Origin: Paramacrobiotus metropolitanus | Lineage: Eukaryota; Tardigrada; Eutardigrada; Parachela; Macrobiotidae | DNA: 64,000 nt | NCBI RefSeq assembly: GCF_019649055.1 | Contig: NW_026570302.1 | Span: forward strand, 186,001 to 250,000 | Direction of reading: 5' to 3' | Shown here: in pieces, positions 11,995 through 23,664 of the stretch | How positions within the stretch are numbered: the stretch's first letter is position 1 | How the letters are laid out: each line of letters opens with the position of its first letter | Program-made: the position numbers and the translations under genes | Notes under the pieces: model-generated | What the model saw: the letters and a program-made list of their open reading frames with translations, nothing else | What the model was told of the DNA's origin: nothing | Databases searched by the model: none

Positions 11995-12044
11995 AAGCGT
12001 GCATAATATCATTTTTTGCTCTTGTACGGTAGTTCTTTAATACT
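11995..12044 (+). repeat. 50-bp direct repeat, right copy
   Basis: Same 50 bases and orientation as 9116-9165. With that copy it brackets both Harbinger genes. Direct rather than inverted orientation is unexpected for this transposon class. Confidence 0.9.
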
Positions 12045-12615
12045 GTGGCGCCGTAGAAATGTTTTCTACATGGCACTTTCAGCGTCACTATTTGTAGTTC
12101 AATTATTTCTCTAAAAAAAACGAGGTGTTATTCAGAAAACAAAAAGTAAATATAAAATATTATCAGCTATCTTTTTAATACTATCACGTTAATCCTGATT
12201 AAGGGACAACTGTACAGTGTTTGCTAATGCGAGTGTAATAAATTATTACCGGTACGAGTACTTCATATGCTACTAAAACTGCCCAGTTTTATCTTTTTAT
12301 CAGCCTTTGTCAAAACGTTATCAGCCAGTCACAATCTCTTAGATGAAAATCGTGATAATAGATTACTTTCAAACCTCCACTTTGAGGTTGTAGTAAACTG
12401 AAGTACTTATGGGGACTGTAACTGACTTGTAATATCAGGCCACGTACTCTGTACATCATAAATCTCTTACTATCATCAGCCAGTCAACATAAATAATATT
12501 TGTTGACTACCTCAAGATCCTTTCTGACAGTATATCTGTACCATCAGCTGCTTGTGCACGAGTAGAAACGTCTTTTTTATTGCTTGATTAAGTACGTTCA
12601 ACCAAGGAAGCAAAC
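12045..12615. other. upstream region of the ferritin gene
   Basis: No coding segment. It should contain the ferritin promoter and 5' UTR. I looked for an iron-responsive element (CAGTGN loop with a C bulge and paired stem) and saw none: the one CAGTGT, near 12211, does not have pairing flanks. Confidence 0.5.
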
Positions 12616-14382
12616 ATGGGTGCTCCGGGAAATCTGAGTTTATGCCGTCAGAACTATCATGTGGAATGCGAAGCTGCGGTTAACCGCCAGATTAATATGG
12701 AACTAACCGCCTCGTATTTTTATTCGTCGTTGGTAAGTTGAATACAGTAAACTGAGACAGACAACTACTGATAATATGAATAATAATGACTAAACAGCAT
12801 ACGAGTTAACGAGAATATGTATCACACTCTAAATAAGCATTACCATACTCTAACATGTAAAATTTCTTATGTAACACGCGGTAGAATTTTTAATGCGTAT
12901 CTAACTGCATCTCGTCTTAACTAGAAGATATTATGATGTGATCAAATTACCACGAATTAGTCGCTATCTACGCTTCAAATATTAGTTTATGTGAAGTTAT
13001 TTGTTGTCGACAGCAGGGCTTCATGAAATAAACAAAACCAAAGAGGCGTCTCACGCAATAATTATTTGATATAACTATTTTTCTACGCGTGCTTGTAAAG
13101 GAATACGTGTACTTACATTATGAACATAAAGGGGATGCATATTACCGTAGTTATGATTGCTGTTGATTAATAATGATTGCTGTAAGCGAGATACTTGCAA
13201 TTGTGCATATTAATCTTGATTATTATTATTTTAATTATTATTGATTATGATTGCAATGTTGAATTTAGTCGGCATACTTCGATCGGGATGATGTTGCACT
13301 ACGTGGATTCGTCAAATACTTCAAGGATTGCAGCGATGCCGAACGCGAAGACGCCAGCAAGTTGATTCATTACCAGACACTTCGAGGAGGACGCCTGGTG
13401 CTGGGAGATATAAAGGTCAAACGTTTTACTGCAACCAGAATGCATGTTATAATAATCATTAATCAGACTCCGTAGTGATAACAGTTGATTAAAATCGCGG
13501 TCAGGCTCTGCACATGTCATGCGTGATAATAATCGGTGTGTTTGCACAATTACGATGTGGAGACGGGCAATCACAAATTATTATAATAACAAAACTGAAT
13601 TTAGAAAAAAATATTGTAAATTTATTAGCGCTCTTATGGCTGAAATACATAGCGCATACAAAATTCGCGGAAGTTTTCGTGATTCGTGATCATATTTTTC
13701 GACTTAACGGGGTAGTAATTTGATGTCATGAAAGTCACTGAAAATTACGAAAACTCCTGCACATTTTGCACGCCACAAAAATATATCTAAATTTTATTAT
13801 AAATATCGGTAGATGCTGCTTTTTACAGAGTCGTGTATCCAATGTTATAAATAGAAAAATAATCTGCAAATGATAAATTTCGGACAACAAACATGATTTG
13901 AATAGTTTCTGTTAATTACACTACGAATTACTAGAAAAATGACACTATACAATATGTCTGCGCTTTTTTAAAGAATTCAAATTTGAATTCGAATCCATAC
14001 GAAAAAATTCTTATTCTCACTGTGTTTTATTACTTAGAGAGCTGAACGTGATGAATGGGGTGTGGGACTGGACGCCATGCAGGCCAGTTTGGAAATGCAG
14101 CGCCGGATTAACGCGTCCCTCTTGGAACTGCAGGAAATTGCCGGGCGTCATAAAGATCCACACGTGCGTAATTGTTTTCCCTGTGTGTAACGCCCACTAT
14201 GCTGATCATGATATACGAGCCTCTTTATTATGCGACAGATGACGGACTTTTTGGAAGAGGAGTTTCTACGCGCACAAGCTGAACGGATGAAGAAGATGGC
14301 CGATCACATAACCAATCTCAAGCGCGTCGGTCCGGGCTTGGGTGAATACCAGTTTGACCATGTTGCGCTGCAAGAATCATGA
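12616..14382 (+). CDS. ferritin (heavy-chain type) with substituted ferroxidase ligands
   Basis: Four exons, 12616-12732, 13269-13415, 14038-14163 and 14239-14382, all phase 0, encode 177 residues, the normal ferritin length, with no signal peptide (cytosolic form). It forms the 24-subunit iron-storage shell; heavy chains oxidise Fe(II). Conserved blocks are [49 protein letters not shown] and [11 protein letters not shown]. Aligned to human FTH1, the ferroxidase residues Glu27, Tyr34, Glu62 and Gln141 are kept (E29, Y36, E64, Q143 here). His65 is Asp (D67, codon 13350-13352), Glu107 is Gln (Q109, codon 14098-14100) and Glu61 is Ala (A63). The centre therefore looks intermediate between heavy and light chains. 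Introns of 536, 622 and 75 bases contain nothing recognised. Confidence 0.93.
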
Positions 14383-14675
14383 ACCCTGATCCCGCTGCTA
14401 GTCTCTGCATCCCGTTCAAAAAGATGAATGTGATTCTGTCCCATTGTAATAACGACTGCTTACATTAACTTCCGGTTACAGTAGTGCTGTCCAAACGTTT
14501 AACGATAACTGACCAACACAGCATGTTGACTGACCATTGAAATGCTCCCTCTACTGCGTCTTTGACAAGATTCTAGTTATTTGTTTGAGCAGAGACCGTG
14601 TTAATATGCGTACCGGTTTCTTTGTACGTTTTTCACCGAATGTTCAGCATGTTATTTTGCGTTTAATTACCAGTA

Positions 14676-14681
14676 AATAAA
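14676..14681 (+). promoter_or_regulatory. polyadenylation signal of ferritin
   Basis: AATAAA about 295 bases after the ferritin stop, a plausible poly(A) signal. Confidence 0.45.
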
Positions 14682-16065
14682 TTACTAAAACTATAATTAC
14701 AGATTCGTATTCATCATATTTGTGCCTATGTACTTCATTGGCCTTTACCGGTATTAATGACTGTTATGCACCAATCACATTAAGAAACCAAAACGCAAAT
14801 TTTTAAAAAAAAATCAAGACATTGAATTTCAAATCACTCGCGTTATGCGCCGAGTTTATTTCGTAACCGACTTAGCGTGGCTATTGCACAAAGATTGAGA
14901 TACTGACTGTTCGGCAATAATGACGCGTCAGGTACTATGCACTTAACGACTGCTCAAGAAATTAATTAATAAATCAATAAACTAATCTATAACGTCAACA
15001 ATAATTGCTTTATACGATTTCCTGACTTATACGATGGCTTTCTGACGTAGGTGGCAAAAACGCGTACGTAGGCGCTGGCAGTGATTTCATGGATTCCTGA
15101 TCATCCATCTCATGGATATTTCCGATAGCTGTACAAAATTTGAGAAAATTTTATAATTCCGCAGATTTAGTAGTTTTCGTTCTTCATGTTTGCATTACTA
15201 TTATCTGAATAAATAATGTTTATATTTGTCATCTGATCAACCTCACATCCTCGGCAGCCATATTTTTGGCGTATATTCTTATGTTTCGTGTCGCGCTTGG
15301 AAGTCGCCGGTGCATACAGAAGCACACTGAATGGGTCATTGGCCAGTTGAGCTGCTGCTTGCTGTCACACGGGGACGACGAGGACGAAATACAATGAACG
15401 ACTAATCCGGTATTTCGTCATTTCAGCTGCAAGTCGTATCGCGTATTCTACGACGTCCATTTCCCGTTTTAACGAGCGTCATCTCCTGAGATTTCTATCC
15501 AATTTACGCTGTACCATTGCACGATGAAATGCTCATTGCTTCTTCCCTCATATAAAACCGTACAATAAAACCGTTCTGCCTGCGTTGATCGTCATCTTGC
15601 CCTTTACTTAAGACCACTTGCGTAAAAGTGCATCAAATGCCGTACATGAAAGTGCAAACCGAAATTTTGTTAATCAGTTTACGCCAGCAATAACCCCTAG
15701 CACTACTACTGGGAGTTTTTGGTGTTTTTATGCAACTGTTGTCGATTTCTTTCAAAAAAATCGATCTTTGTGATTTCTTTTGAAAAAAACACAAGCGTCT
15801 TAACGAGGTTATTAGTTATTGTACAAATTAAAATCCACTTAAAGACCTTCGCGACGCACCATCGACAGTTTTGTTTGGGGGAACACGCCTCGGCGCGCGC
15901 CACCACGGAGTTGTTATTCTTTTTGAATTTTTCCCAGACATTCACAGCTTGAGAAACCGTCCTCCTGTTCCTCTTCTCCATGCGGATTTCATTCCTTTCA
16001 GACGCTCGGATTACTCGATTACCCTCAATATTTTGTTTTTTAATGATTCGTTCTATTCTGCCAAA
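14682..16065. other. intergenic and 5' UTR of the Ig-domain gene
   Basis: No coding exon is recognised. Open frames around 15700-16060 run into the true first exon on + but show no domain. The region probably holds the promoter and 5' UTR of the gene starting at 16066. Confidence 0.5.
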
Positions 16066-19000
16066 ATGGCACAGCGGAGATTCTTAATTCTGTTTCAGAG
16101 TGTTTGCACGGCGACCTTGATCGTTATCGCAGGTAAGCCTCCTTTTCAAGCTGCTTGGCTGCGATACCCGCGATTCCCTGTACTAGTAATACTGTTTTAT
16201 TATGCAGCGCACAGTATTGGTAAAGTATTTGCGCGGAGTTGTGTAGACGTTTTCTTACGCTAGAGAATTCGTTTTGATACGATCTTCTACAACGGCGCCT
16301 GTGGGTGTTTCGTACCGTGAAAAAGGGAACTGTAATTTTTTTTATAATAATAGTGGCTTTGAAATTTCATCATCATGAGGATGAGACGATCAAGTGATCA
16401 GTGCGATTTTATAAGTGTCTGGCGGGGAGGACACCGAGTGACGCTAGCGCAAGCAGGTTATTGCGTCACATTGCGGGGTTCCGTCGTTTCTTGATTTTGT
16501 CTCGGTGTATTTTGCGTGTTCCTGGCAGGATACAGGACATCCTGTAGGGGAGTTTACTGTTTTTCACAGTCGATTCCATACCGTTGTCTACAAGCTGGCC
16601 ACCAGTTGATTTATTTGTAACTACCTGTTATTATTAACTTGTAGCAATTCAAAAATCGTATTTCTGCTGCTTTTCATGTTACAAAAATTCGTTTTTTCTT
16701 CTTTACACTTTAGTGACTTTACTAAAACTTCCACACTTCTTCGACAATAAATCGAAAGAGATTGTGGCTGCTTTTTGCGAACCTATATCAGACAATTAAA
16801 ATACCGGGAAAAACTAAAAAGGCGTGGAAGTTTGACTGAAAAAAAATGTCTTAGAAAAGTGTACAGCTGTACATCAGTACTCGTACGGTTCTTATTATGC
16901 AGCTGTGAGGTTTATGTGTTTTATTCCTTTTAAAAAGGGTTGTGTTGTGATACCGTAAATAGAAGATATCTGTGTTATGAAGGTATCAGTCAACCAGTAA
17001 AACGATACCGTTGTGAGATGACAATTTAATTACCAAAAATTTACTACTTTATTATTTAAAAAAACCGATTTATTTTTTTGCCTTTACAGCCGGGAAGATC
17101 ATCAGCCTGGTACCGCCTCCCCCGCCGGAAAGCGGGTATTATAATGTGGAAAACAAGGCTTACCTCTATCAGCACGGAGTGCTGATGACGTGTCCCTTGA
17201 ACGCCAGCGATGCGGCCGACGATGTCATCTGGGAACGGCGGTATTTTTGGGATAATCCCGACGGCAACTGGACGGATATCTCCATGCTGGCGACCAATAA
17301 GACGCAGTACAATCTCATCATTGATCCGGAGGCGGGCGGCTGGTATCGCTGCCGGTTACGAACAGGAGGAGATCCCGTCCGAGTTTTTGTTAACATCCTC
17401 TCGAGTATGCATCCAGGTTTAATTCATTAATTTTGTAAATTTATAAATTATAAATTACGTTTGGTAATTGTAGAATAATTATTGCTGAATTGTGTTATTT
17501 GTATATTATGCACCTCGAAATTTAGTTATCGATTTCGGTTTTTCGACATTTTCGCCAAAAGTTTATACCGCAGATTTTTTGATAACTTTATGGAATTTTA
17601 TAATAATAATAGTAATAATATTATTATTATTAAGTACTGCATGGTGCTGTATAGGTGTTCTTGCCGAATTCGTTGAAGTTACGGCAACAATTTTTTTATG
17701 GATTGTTGTATCAGCTTCCATGTTATAAAAATTCATACAGTTTAAACAAAATACAATGTGAAGTTTTTTAAATACAGTATTAATACTTTTTGATCGTTAC
17801 CGTGCATAGACAGACTGTGCTGTGAATAATTACAAAATTACTAACTGTAATTAATGTTTTTAGTTTTGTTGAATGTTTTGGTTTTTTCGCTACTCGTTTT
17901 TTCACATTGTGCTTTGCAGAGCAAATTTTGATGGCACAGAATGTGACCGCTAATAACGGCACAAAATCCGCTGTTCTCGCTTGCCAACAGAATCTGAATC
18001 CACCGCTGCCGCTGAAGTGGTACAATGCCAGCGGTGTACTGATTGCCAATGACACCGCCAAACGCGACAACGACAGCGGTCTCATATACGACGTGGGCAA
18101 TGCGACCAATGGCTATCGGCTGAGAATTACGGCGACACGTCGTTATCCGCTCTTCACCGGTGTCTATCGCTGCCAGCTGGAAGTGGACGGCAGGATTGTC
18201 GCTGGCCAGAATGTGTCGTATTACGGTAAATAATCCTGATGTGCACAATTAAATAGCTTTCCAGTCATAGTATTATTGCGGGATACGAATATTGCAATTA
18301 CGACATACTACTGAGTAGAAAATTACCAGATCGAGCAGTAATCATAAATAAAAGCTACAAAATAAGTTATATTAGAAAAATTTTGTAAACTATAATAGTT
18401 AAAAAATAAGCTAATAAAAAATACGCTGATAACCCAGAACTCCCGAGCGGACCGAAGCGTATGTTTGAGCGCAAAAACGGTTTTTTCAATTTTCCCGTGC
18501 CTACATATGCGTAAAGTCAGTAGCAGACCATATGGCTGCACAATGTCATAAAACGATGGAAAAAGTTTTTAAGATTGAACGAAAGCGCAAGTTCCGGTGC
18601 ATGTACGCGTATTCGATACCGTGTACCGGGTACTTTAAACCTGAAAGCACATATCAAACAAATTTAATTTATTGATTTTTCCTATGTAAAATGCATTTTC
18701 TGCTTACTAATGGGGGCTTATTACAACCTGAAACATTTAAAAAAAGGTCGAAATCATGAATATTTCTACTAAATGCAGTAATGACATACTCATTACTGTA
18801 GTATGTGCACTCAGATCGTTTCGTACATAATAACATGCATTGCGTTTTATTGATAATAGAAAGCAGGCGTTAAAACTCTGGCGCTGCGCCGATGTCTTTA
18901 ATAGCGATGTGAAAATTATGCGATAACGGTGTAGCTTATCTTACGTACAAGAACTTCTATTAAAATCCACAACCATTTAGCACATTGATAATAAAAATAA

Positions 19001-20424
19001 TTATGAAGAACATAACACTATAATAAAATCTAATATTTGGCGCGAAATTAAATCTTTCGAAAATGTGAAACACAGTTCTGTTGAAAGTTATTCCATCTCT
19101 TTACTTGTGCTTTACTCAGCCGCACCCGATGTGGAAATTCGCAACGGCACCACCCTGTCTAAGCGGCCCGTCTACCACGGCGCCAACTACAACCTTACTT
19201 GCTACTACCAATCGGAAACCGCTCACGCCAACGTCACCTGGAGGCACATCAACGCATCCAACGGGAACATCACCGAGTACGTTCACTATCGGAACGACAC
19301 GAACGCCACCGATGAGCGGGTCCGCTTTAGTATCGATGCGGCCTGGGAGGAGGAGACCCGGCAACACAATCAGACCGTGCTGACGTCCATCCTCACCATC
19401 AACAACGTGGCGCTCAGTGACGAAGGACACTACGAGTGTGTCGTCAGCAATCAGCACGGCAACGGCAGCTCCGTGACGCGTATTCGTGTTATCAGTACGT
19501 GTTGTTGATAAGTTGGCATCTGATAAGCTCATTTGTTTCCGAAAATTAATGTGCATAATTAGCACTGTTTGCTAGCGTATTTAAGTATTATTAAAATGGT
19601 TAACAGATATCCAGTAAAAACTCAAAATGAGAAAAAAAATTTAACTTACTATAATCAGCGATATTACAAACAAATTTATTTCAGATGTGTGTGGTTTGGT
19701 TTTCGAAAATTAACATTGATTTTTAAAACTTTTTCCTACCCAGTGGCGTATTTACGTATTATTAAACTTGTTAGCACATGTATACAGTAAATAAATCAGA
19801 ATTAGACTAATTTAATTTAATATAATCAGCGATATAAATTATTTCAAATTATTTAGTAATAACACTATTTTAATGTATATATAACAGTATATTACTTAAC
19901 AAGTAGAAAATTTCGAAGAGAAGAATTATTCCTAGGAGAAGAAATATCCACAAGAGAATAGAGATATTATTGTTGTTATTATTGCAACTATAGTAGCCAA
20001 ACCTCATTAGCGGATAATCTAATAGAGAAAGGAATTTTTGTGTTAATTTTGTAAATATTATGCTTTTTTTGGTTTGATTTTATGAGATAAAAATTACCCA
20101 ACGTAGGAATCGAATTAACTTAGTAGTAATGTAACTGGAAGGTTCAAAAACTCGAAAATATTGATGAATAGGTTTGAGTACTTTGGTACATGCTTTGTAC
20201 ATGACGAACTTGTAATTTAAATTACAGGTAAATATGCGGCGTTTTGGCCGTTCTTGGGAATGACCCTGTTTGCTCTGGTCGCCTGCCCGGCGATATTGTG
20301 CTACGAGAAGGTCCACCTGAAACGCCTACAAAAGGCCCGCGAACAACCGAGTCATACAGCGGCCACACAGCCGACCGCCATCACGAAAACCGTCATCCAC
20401 GAAGAAATCACAGTGCGCACATGA
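16066..20424 (+). CDS. three-Ig-domain membrane glycoprotein, basigin/neuroplastin-like
   Basis: Five exons, 16066-16132, 17090-17404, 17920-18225, 19120-19494 and 20228-20424, with each junction phase 1, encode 419 residues. Exon 1 is a signal peptide (RRFLILFQSVCTATLIVIAG). Exons 2-4 each encode one Ig domain with the paired cysteines and the YxC motif: MTCPLN...WYRCRL, AVLACQQN...VYRCQLE and YNLTCYYQ...HYECVV. Many N-x-S/T sites predict heavy glycosylation, most in Ig3. Exon 5 encodes a transmembrane helix starting FWPFLGM and ending CYEK, very like the WPFLGI...YEK membrane segment of basigin, then a short cytoplasmic tail. Basigin-family proteins chaperone monocarboxylate transporters and mediate adhesion. 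The glutamate normally inside the basigin helix is absent, so the assignment is family-level. Confidence 0.75.
18430..18645 (-). repeat. foldback-family repeat arm (copy D), in intron 3 of the Ig-domain gene
   Basis: Read on the minus strand it begins near TTTAAAGTACCCGGTACA and continues with blocks GTACATGCACCGGAA, TTGCGCTTTCG, TCGTTTTATGACATTGTG and GCAGCCATATGG, in the same order as the copies at 7150, 34940 and 46131. Only one arm is evident. Confidence 0.55.
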
Positions 20425-21097
20425 TTTTCTGATTTTTCTCCTTAATGTCGATGGTTTGTTATTTATTTGTTTTTTCACGCGATCGTGCAGACTCTTGTTG
20501 TTATTGTTCGCCTATACAGTTTGCTCAAGCTGGTGTGCATGCTCTTTTTTTGTGTTTAATGTTTTTCCCTTTTCTCCCGTTAACCGTTTTATATGTGTGG
20601 AAATTCTGTGTAAGAAGTGTGAAATGAGAAGCTATAGTAGACGATGCAGTTAATTGTGAAGAAAAATATTTGTTAAGTTGTGCCAGTTTCTCACTGATAG
20701 TCAGATTCACATCCGTGTGACGCGGGATCCAAGCCACATTTCACAAAAATTCTGTACGTGGACTACTTCTACTCGTAATAAGTGTGCATATTTATAAAAT
20801 AATAGTTACTCAGTATTCTTATTATTTCTGAAAAAGCACTTTGTTGGCGGTACTTTTAGTCTTTTACGGATAGCAGTTCAAAGAGAGAAGGCTTATGATG
20901 AAACTAACGGATTTAGAAAAAGCCGAGCATGACCTTTTTAACACCCAAACACAACCTTGATAACAACCATACATTAACCATTAGACAAACTACACAACAG
21001 CAAAAATACCTAACAAACTTCAAATTAATGTCTTCAAACTCGTCATCCGTCCGGTTATTTGCCACGCTTTGAACATCCTCCTAATGGCTATGGCTCC
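20425..21097. other. convergent spacer between the Ig-domain gene and the F-box array
   Basis: Contains the 3' UTR of the Ig-domain gene and probably that of array unit 1. Nothing else is recognised. Confidence 0.5.
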
Positions 21098-23664
21098 TCA
21101 GCGATCGAGAATAATATTCTTCAGTTTAAACAAGAAGTACAGTGCAATCGCCGACAGCTTCTCCAATTGTACATCCTTCAGACCGTCAACGCACCATTGC
21201 TTATTGCGGTGATGCGTGGATGGACGCGGGTCGGCGGACTGTGTTACACACAGTGCCTAAAACAGTCATGCAACTTGGATAACCATGAACATTATAAATA
21301 ATATTATATCGAGTATGTTTTCCTTTATATAGTATATACGTCTAGACTTTTAATAAGTATTGCATGTAAGTATAAACCGAGCACCGAAAACACGATTTAT
21401 AAAAAAAATTCACCGGTATATTACAGATTTATAACACGCACGATCCTTCACATTCAGCACCCGAAACCGCACTCACCCGACACACCCATCCCCGGTGAGC
21501 GTGGCTCTCATGAGCCCTTACGGACGCCAACCAAGCAGACCGAATATCCAGCTGTTTTTTGTTCGGCGCCGGCGTCCCTGTCGTCCCGGTCTCCAGGACA
21601 TCCCACACCGCGCAACCCACATCACCGCTCTGCGGCAACCGAACGTCGGGCATGCTAACCGACAGCCGAATCTCCTTCCTCTTGTCCACCTTCATATAAT
21701 CCAAATCGATAGAACAGTTGACCAGATGAACGGCATCACACGGCAGGTCACTGCATCCCGTAATAAAATCCACCAGGCGATAGTTCGGCGACGGAAACGG
21801 AGCATTGTTCTTCGCGTCAGCGCTGTCCTGATGCAAATAGCACCGGTCGTCCTCAGCATCCATGGTGTTGCTGAGCTGCAGCTGGAAGCGGATCCCCACG
21901 ACATGGATCGTTCGCAGTCTACTGCCTGTTTGATGCCCTGTATAGTGTATCATCTCCATCAGCTTTAGAAAATCTTCGGTACCCATCCACCGGCTTCGCC
22001 CGTCCACCACGATGTGCTGGGTGGATGGGCGGAGGCATTTGAAAATCGTTGCCGTCAGAAAATAATGCAGCTGGTTGCGCTTCGCGAGGTACTCGTGCTC
22101 CGGGGTAGGGTTGGTGATAAGGATGCAGGCCGTCAATACCGGTGATTCCAGAATACCGTTCCATGCAAAGCAGACGGTGCGCAATCCGGTCTGGGTCAGA
22201 GTGTCCAGATGAGAAAACACTTCCCCTAACACGGCTGACGAGAGCACTTTAACATTACCGATTTCCTTGCACTCCAGAGATCCAGTACGTATTGCGGCTG
22301 GCGCGGTAATGCCTCGTATATATGATGCCACTGCGATAAGACGATCAGCTACCATACCATTCTGAAAATGTTGATAGGATATAAAGCGGCAGAAACGGCA
22401 TAAGAATTAAGAAAACGCCATAAAGAAAAACGGCATAAGAATTTAACAAAGATACCGCATTTTACGAATTATACTAAATTAGTACTAAATTTTCGTAAGG
22501 CGTCGGGAGGGGACAATATGGCACAAGGACTACAGTATATTTCGGGCGAGGGGATGTGTACATTTTCGTTATAAATTGCTCCTCCAAAGCCATAGCGAAA
22601 GTGTATGTTTAGCGACGAAAACACAAGAAAACACTAAAGACGCTAACATTTCGCGAATGCTGCGCAAAAATCGTGCAAAAGAGATTTTGAAAAGTGAAAA
22701 CACGTCGTTCTTTAAAAGTTTAATCAGGTAACTGAGACACCGGGGGCAAGATTTTACGAGAGGACGAATTACTTGTAACTTGTAAGGGATAGGGGAGGGG
22801 GCTTTATTGCGGAGGGAGGAGAAGGGGGGGGGCATAAATTGACAAAATACGGTATTAAAAACATTTCTGTATCAGCACGCTTCCTTTGAGAACAATTTCC
22901 TGAGGGAAGAATGTGTCTGAGATTACCTCAAAGCAGTCCGTCTCTTTGTAATGACTTTGATGTCCATGTCGCCAAATGTACGGCACACGCCCGTCCACAA
23001 TGTCAAGGATGGAAAATCGTCCGACACCGTTATCCGTGTAACGATACGCTTTGCCCTTCAAGTGTTGGAGCAGTTGATCGACTCCGACATCATGACATTT
23101 TTTCGGTAACAACATACTAAACTTCTGGAAAATCCCGTCCGCAATCGGCTCCGGCCAAGCGGCCATGCCCTTTAACTGAAAGCCGCCACCATTCCCGCTG
23201 TCGACGTCTGCGGAGGGGGCTTCCCGGTCCACTATGGCCCACCATTTGGCCATGACCCTCCAACGCAGTCGCTGCAACGGAACCAGATCCATATGTTCCA
23301 TGTCGCCTTGCATCCATTGGGCCACGGCTACGCTGCTCGCCCCGTGACAAATCCCACGGTTCACATTGACGGCAACCGCGGGGAACCAGGCCCAGGGACC
23401 GGAGGGTGTCTCTCGCACCATTACTTCCAGGGGGATGCGCACATCGGGTGGGGTGTACGCATACGCATGGGCCAGTAGAAATTCATTCATCACGGAGTAG
23501 GCATTCTGGAAAATTCGGCCGAACGGGGTGAATTCGCGGCGCCGGTTGGGACAGAAGTCGATGAAGAGCCCGTTGTCAGCCACGTCCACCACCAAGCCGC
23601 TACGGAAGGTATCATCGTCACCCAAGACTTCGACGCGAGTGTTTTGCCAGTTGCCGTTAGACAT
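21098..23664 (-). CDS. array unit 1: Agenet/Tudor-like + F-box protein, intact
   Basis: Three exons, complement(join(21098..21256, 22361 down to 21477, 23664 down to 22927)), in phase 0, encode 593 residues. Exon 1 (residues 1-246) is the Tudor-like module: TRVEVLGDDDTFRSGLVVD, ADNGLFIDFCPN, then PLEVMVRETPSGPWAWFPAV and MDLVPLQRLRWR. Exon 2 (247-541) opens with an F-box, VLGEVFSHLDTLTQTGLRTV then CFAWNGILESPVL, followed by the family's conserved region (FLTATIFKCLRPSTQHIVV, DFITGCSDLPCDAVHLVNC). Exon 3 is the cap (QSADPRPST, QWCVDGLKDVQLEKLS). The start at 23664 is chosen because every unit begins at this place with M followed by about seven residues and then V-[DE]-V. The F-box should bind SKP1/CUL1; the substrate is unknown. 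The intron at 22362-22926 contains only unassigned sequence. Confidence 0.75.

Larger units (their letters stand above)
9116..12044. mobile_element. PIF/Harbinger DNA transposon, apparently complete in coding capacity
   Basis: A roughly 2.9-kb element holding the two genes typical of PIF/Harbinger in opposite orientations: an accessory SANT/Myb-like protein (+) and a DDE transposase (-). Neither frame is broken, so the copy may be recent. The limits given are the outer ends of a 50-bp direct repeat flanking both genes. Harbinger elements normally end in short inverted repeats with a 3-bp TWA target duplication, and I could not recognise those, so the true ends are uncertain by tens to hundreds of bases. 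Confidence 0.75.

Noticed and set aside
12180-12260. CAGTGT motif near 12211 upstream of ferritin as an iron-responsive element
   Set aside because: The bases on either side do not pair to form the required stem with a bulged C, and it lies about 400 bases before the start codon.
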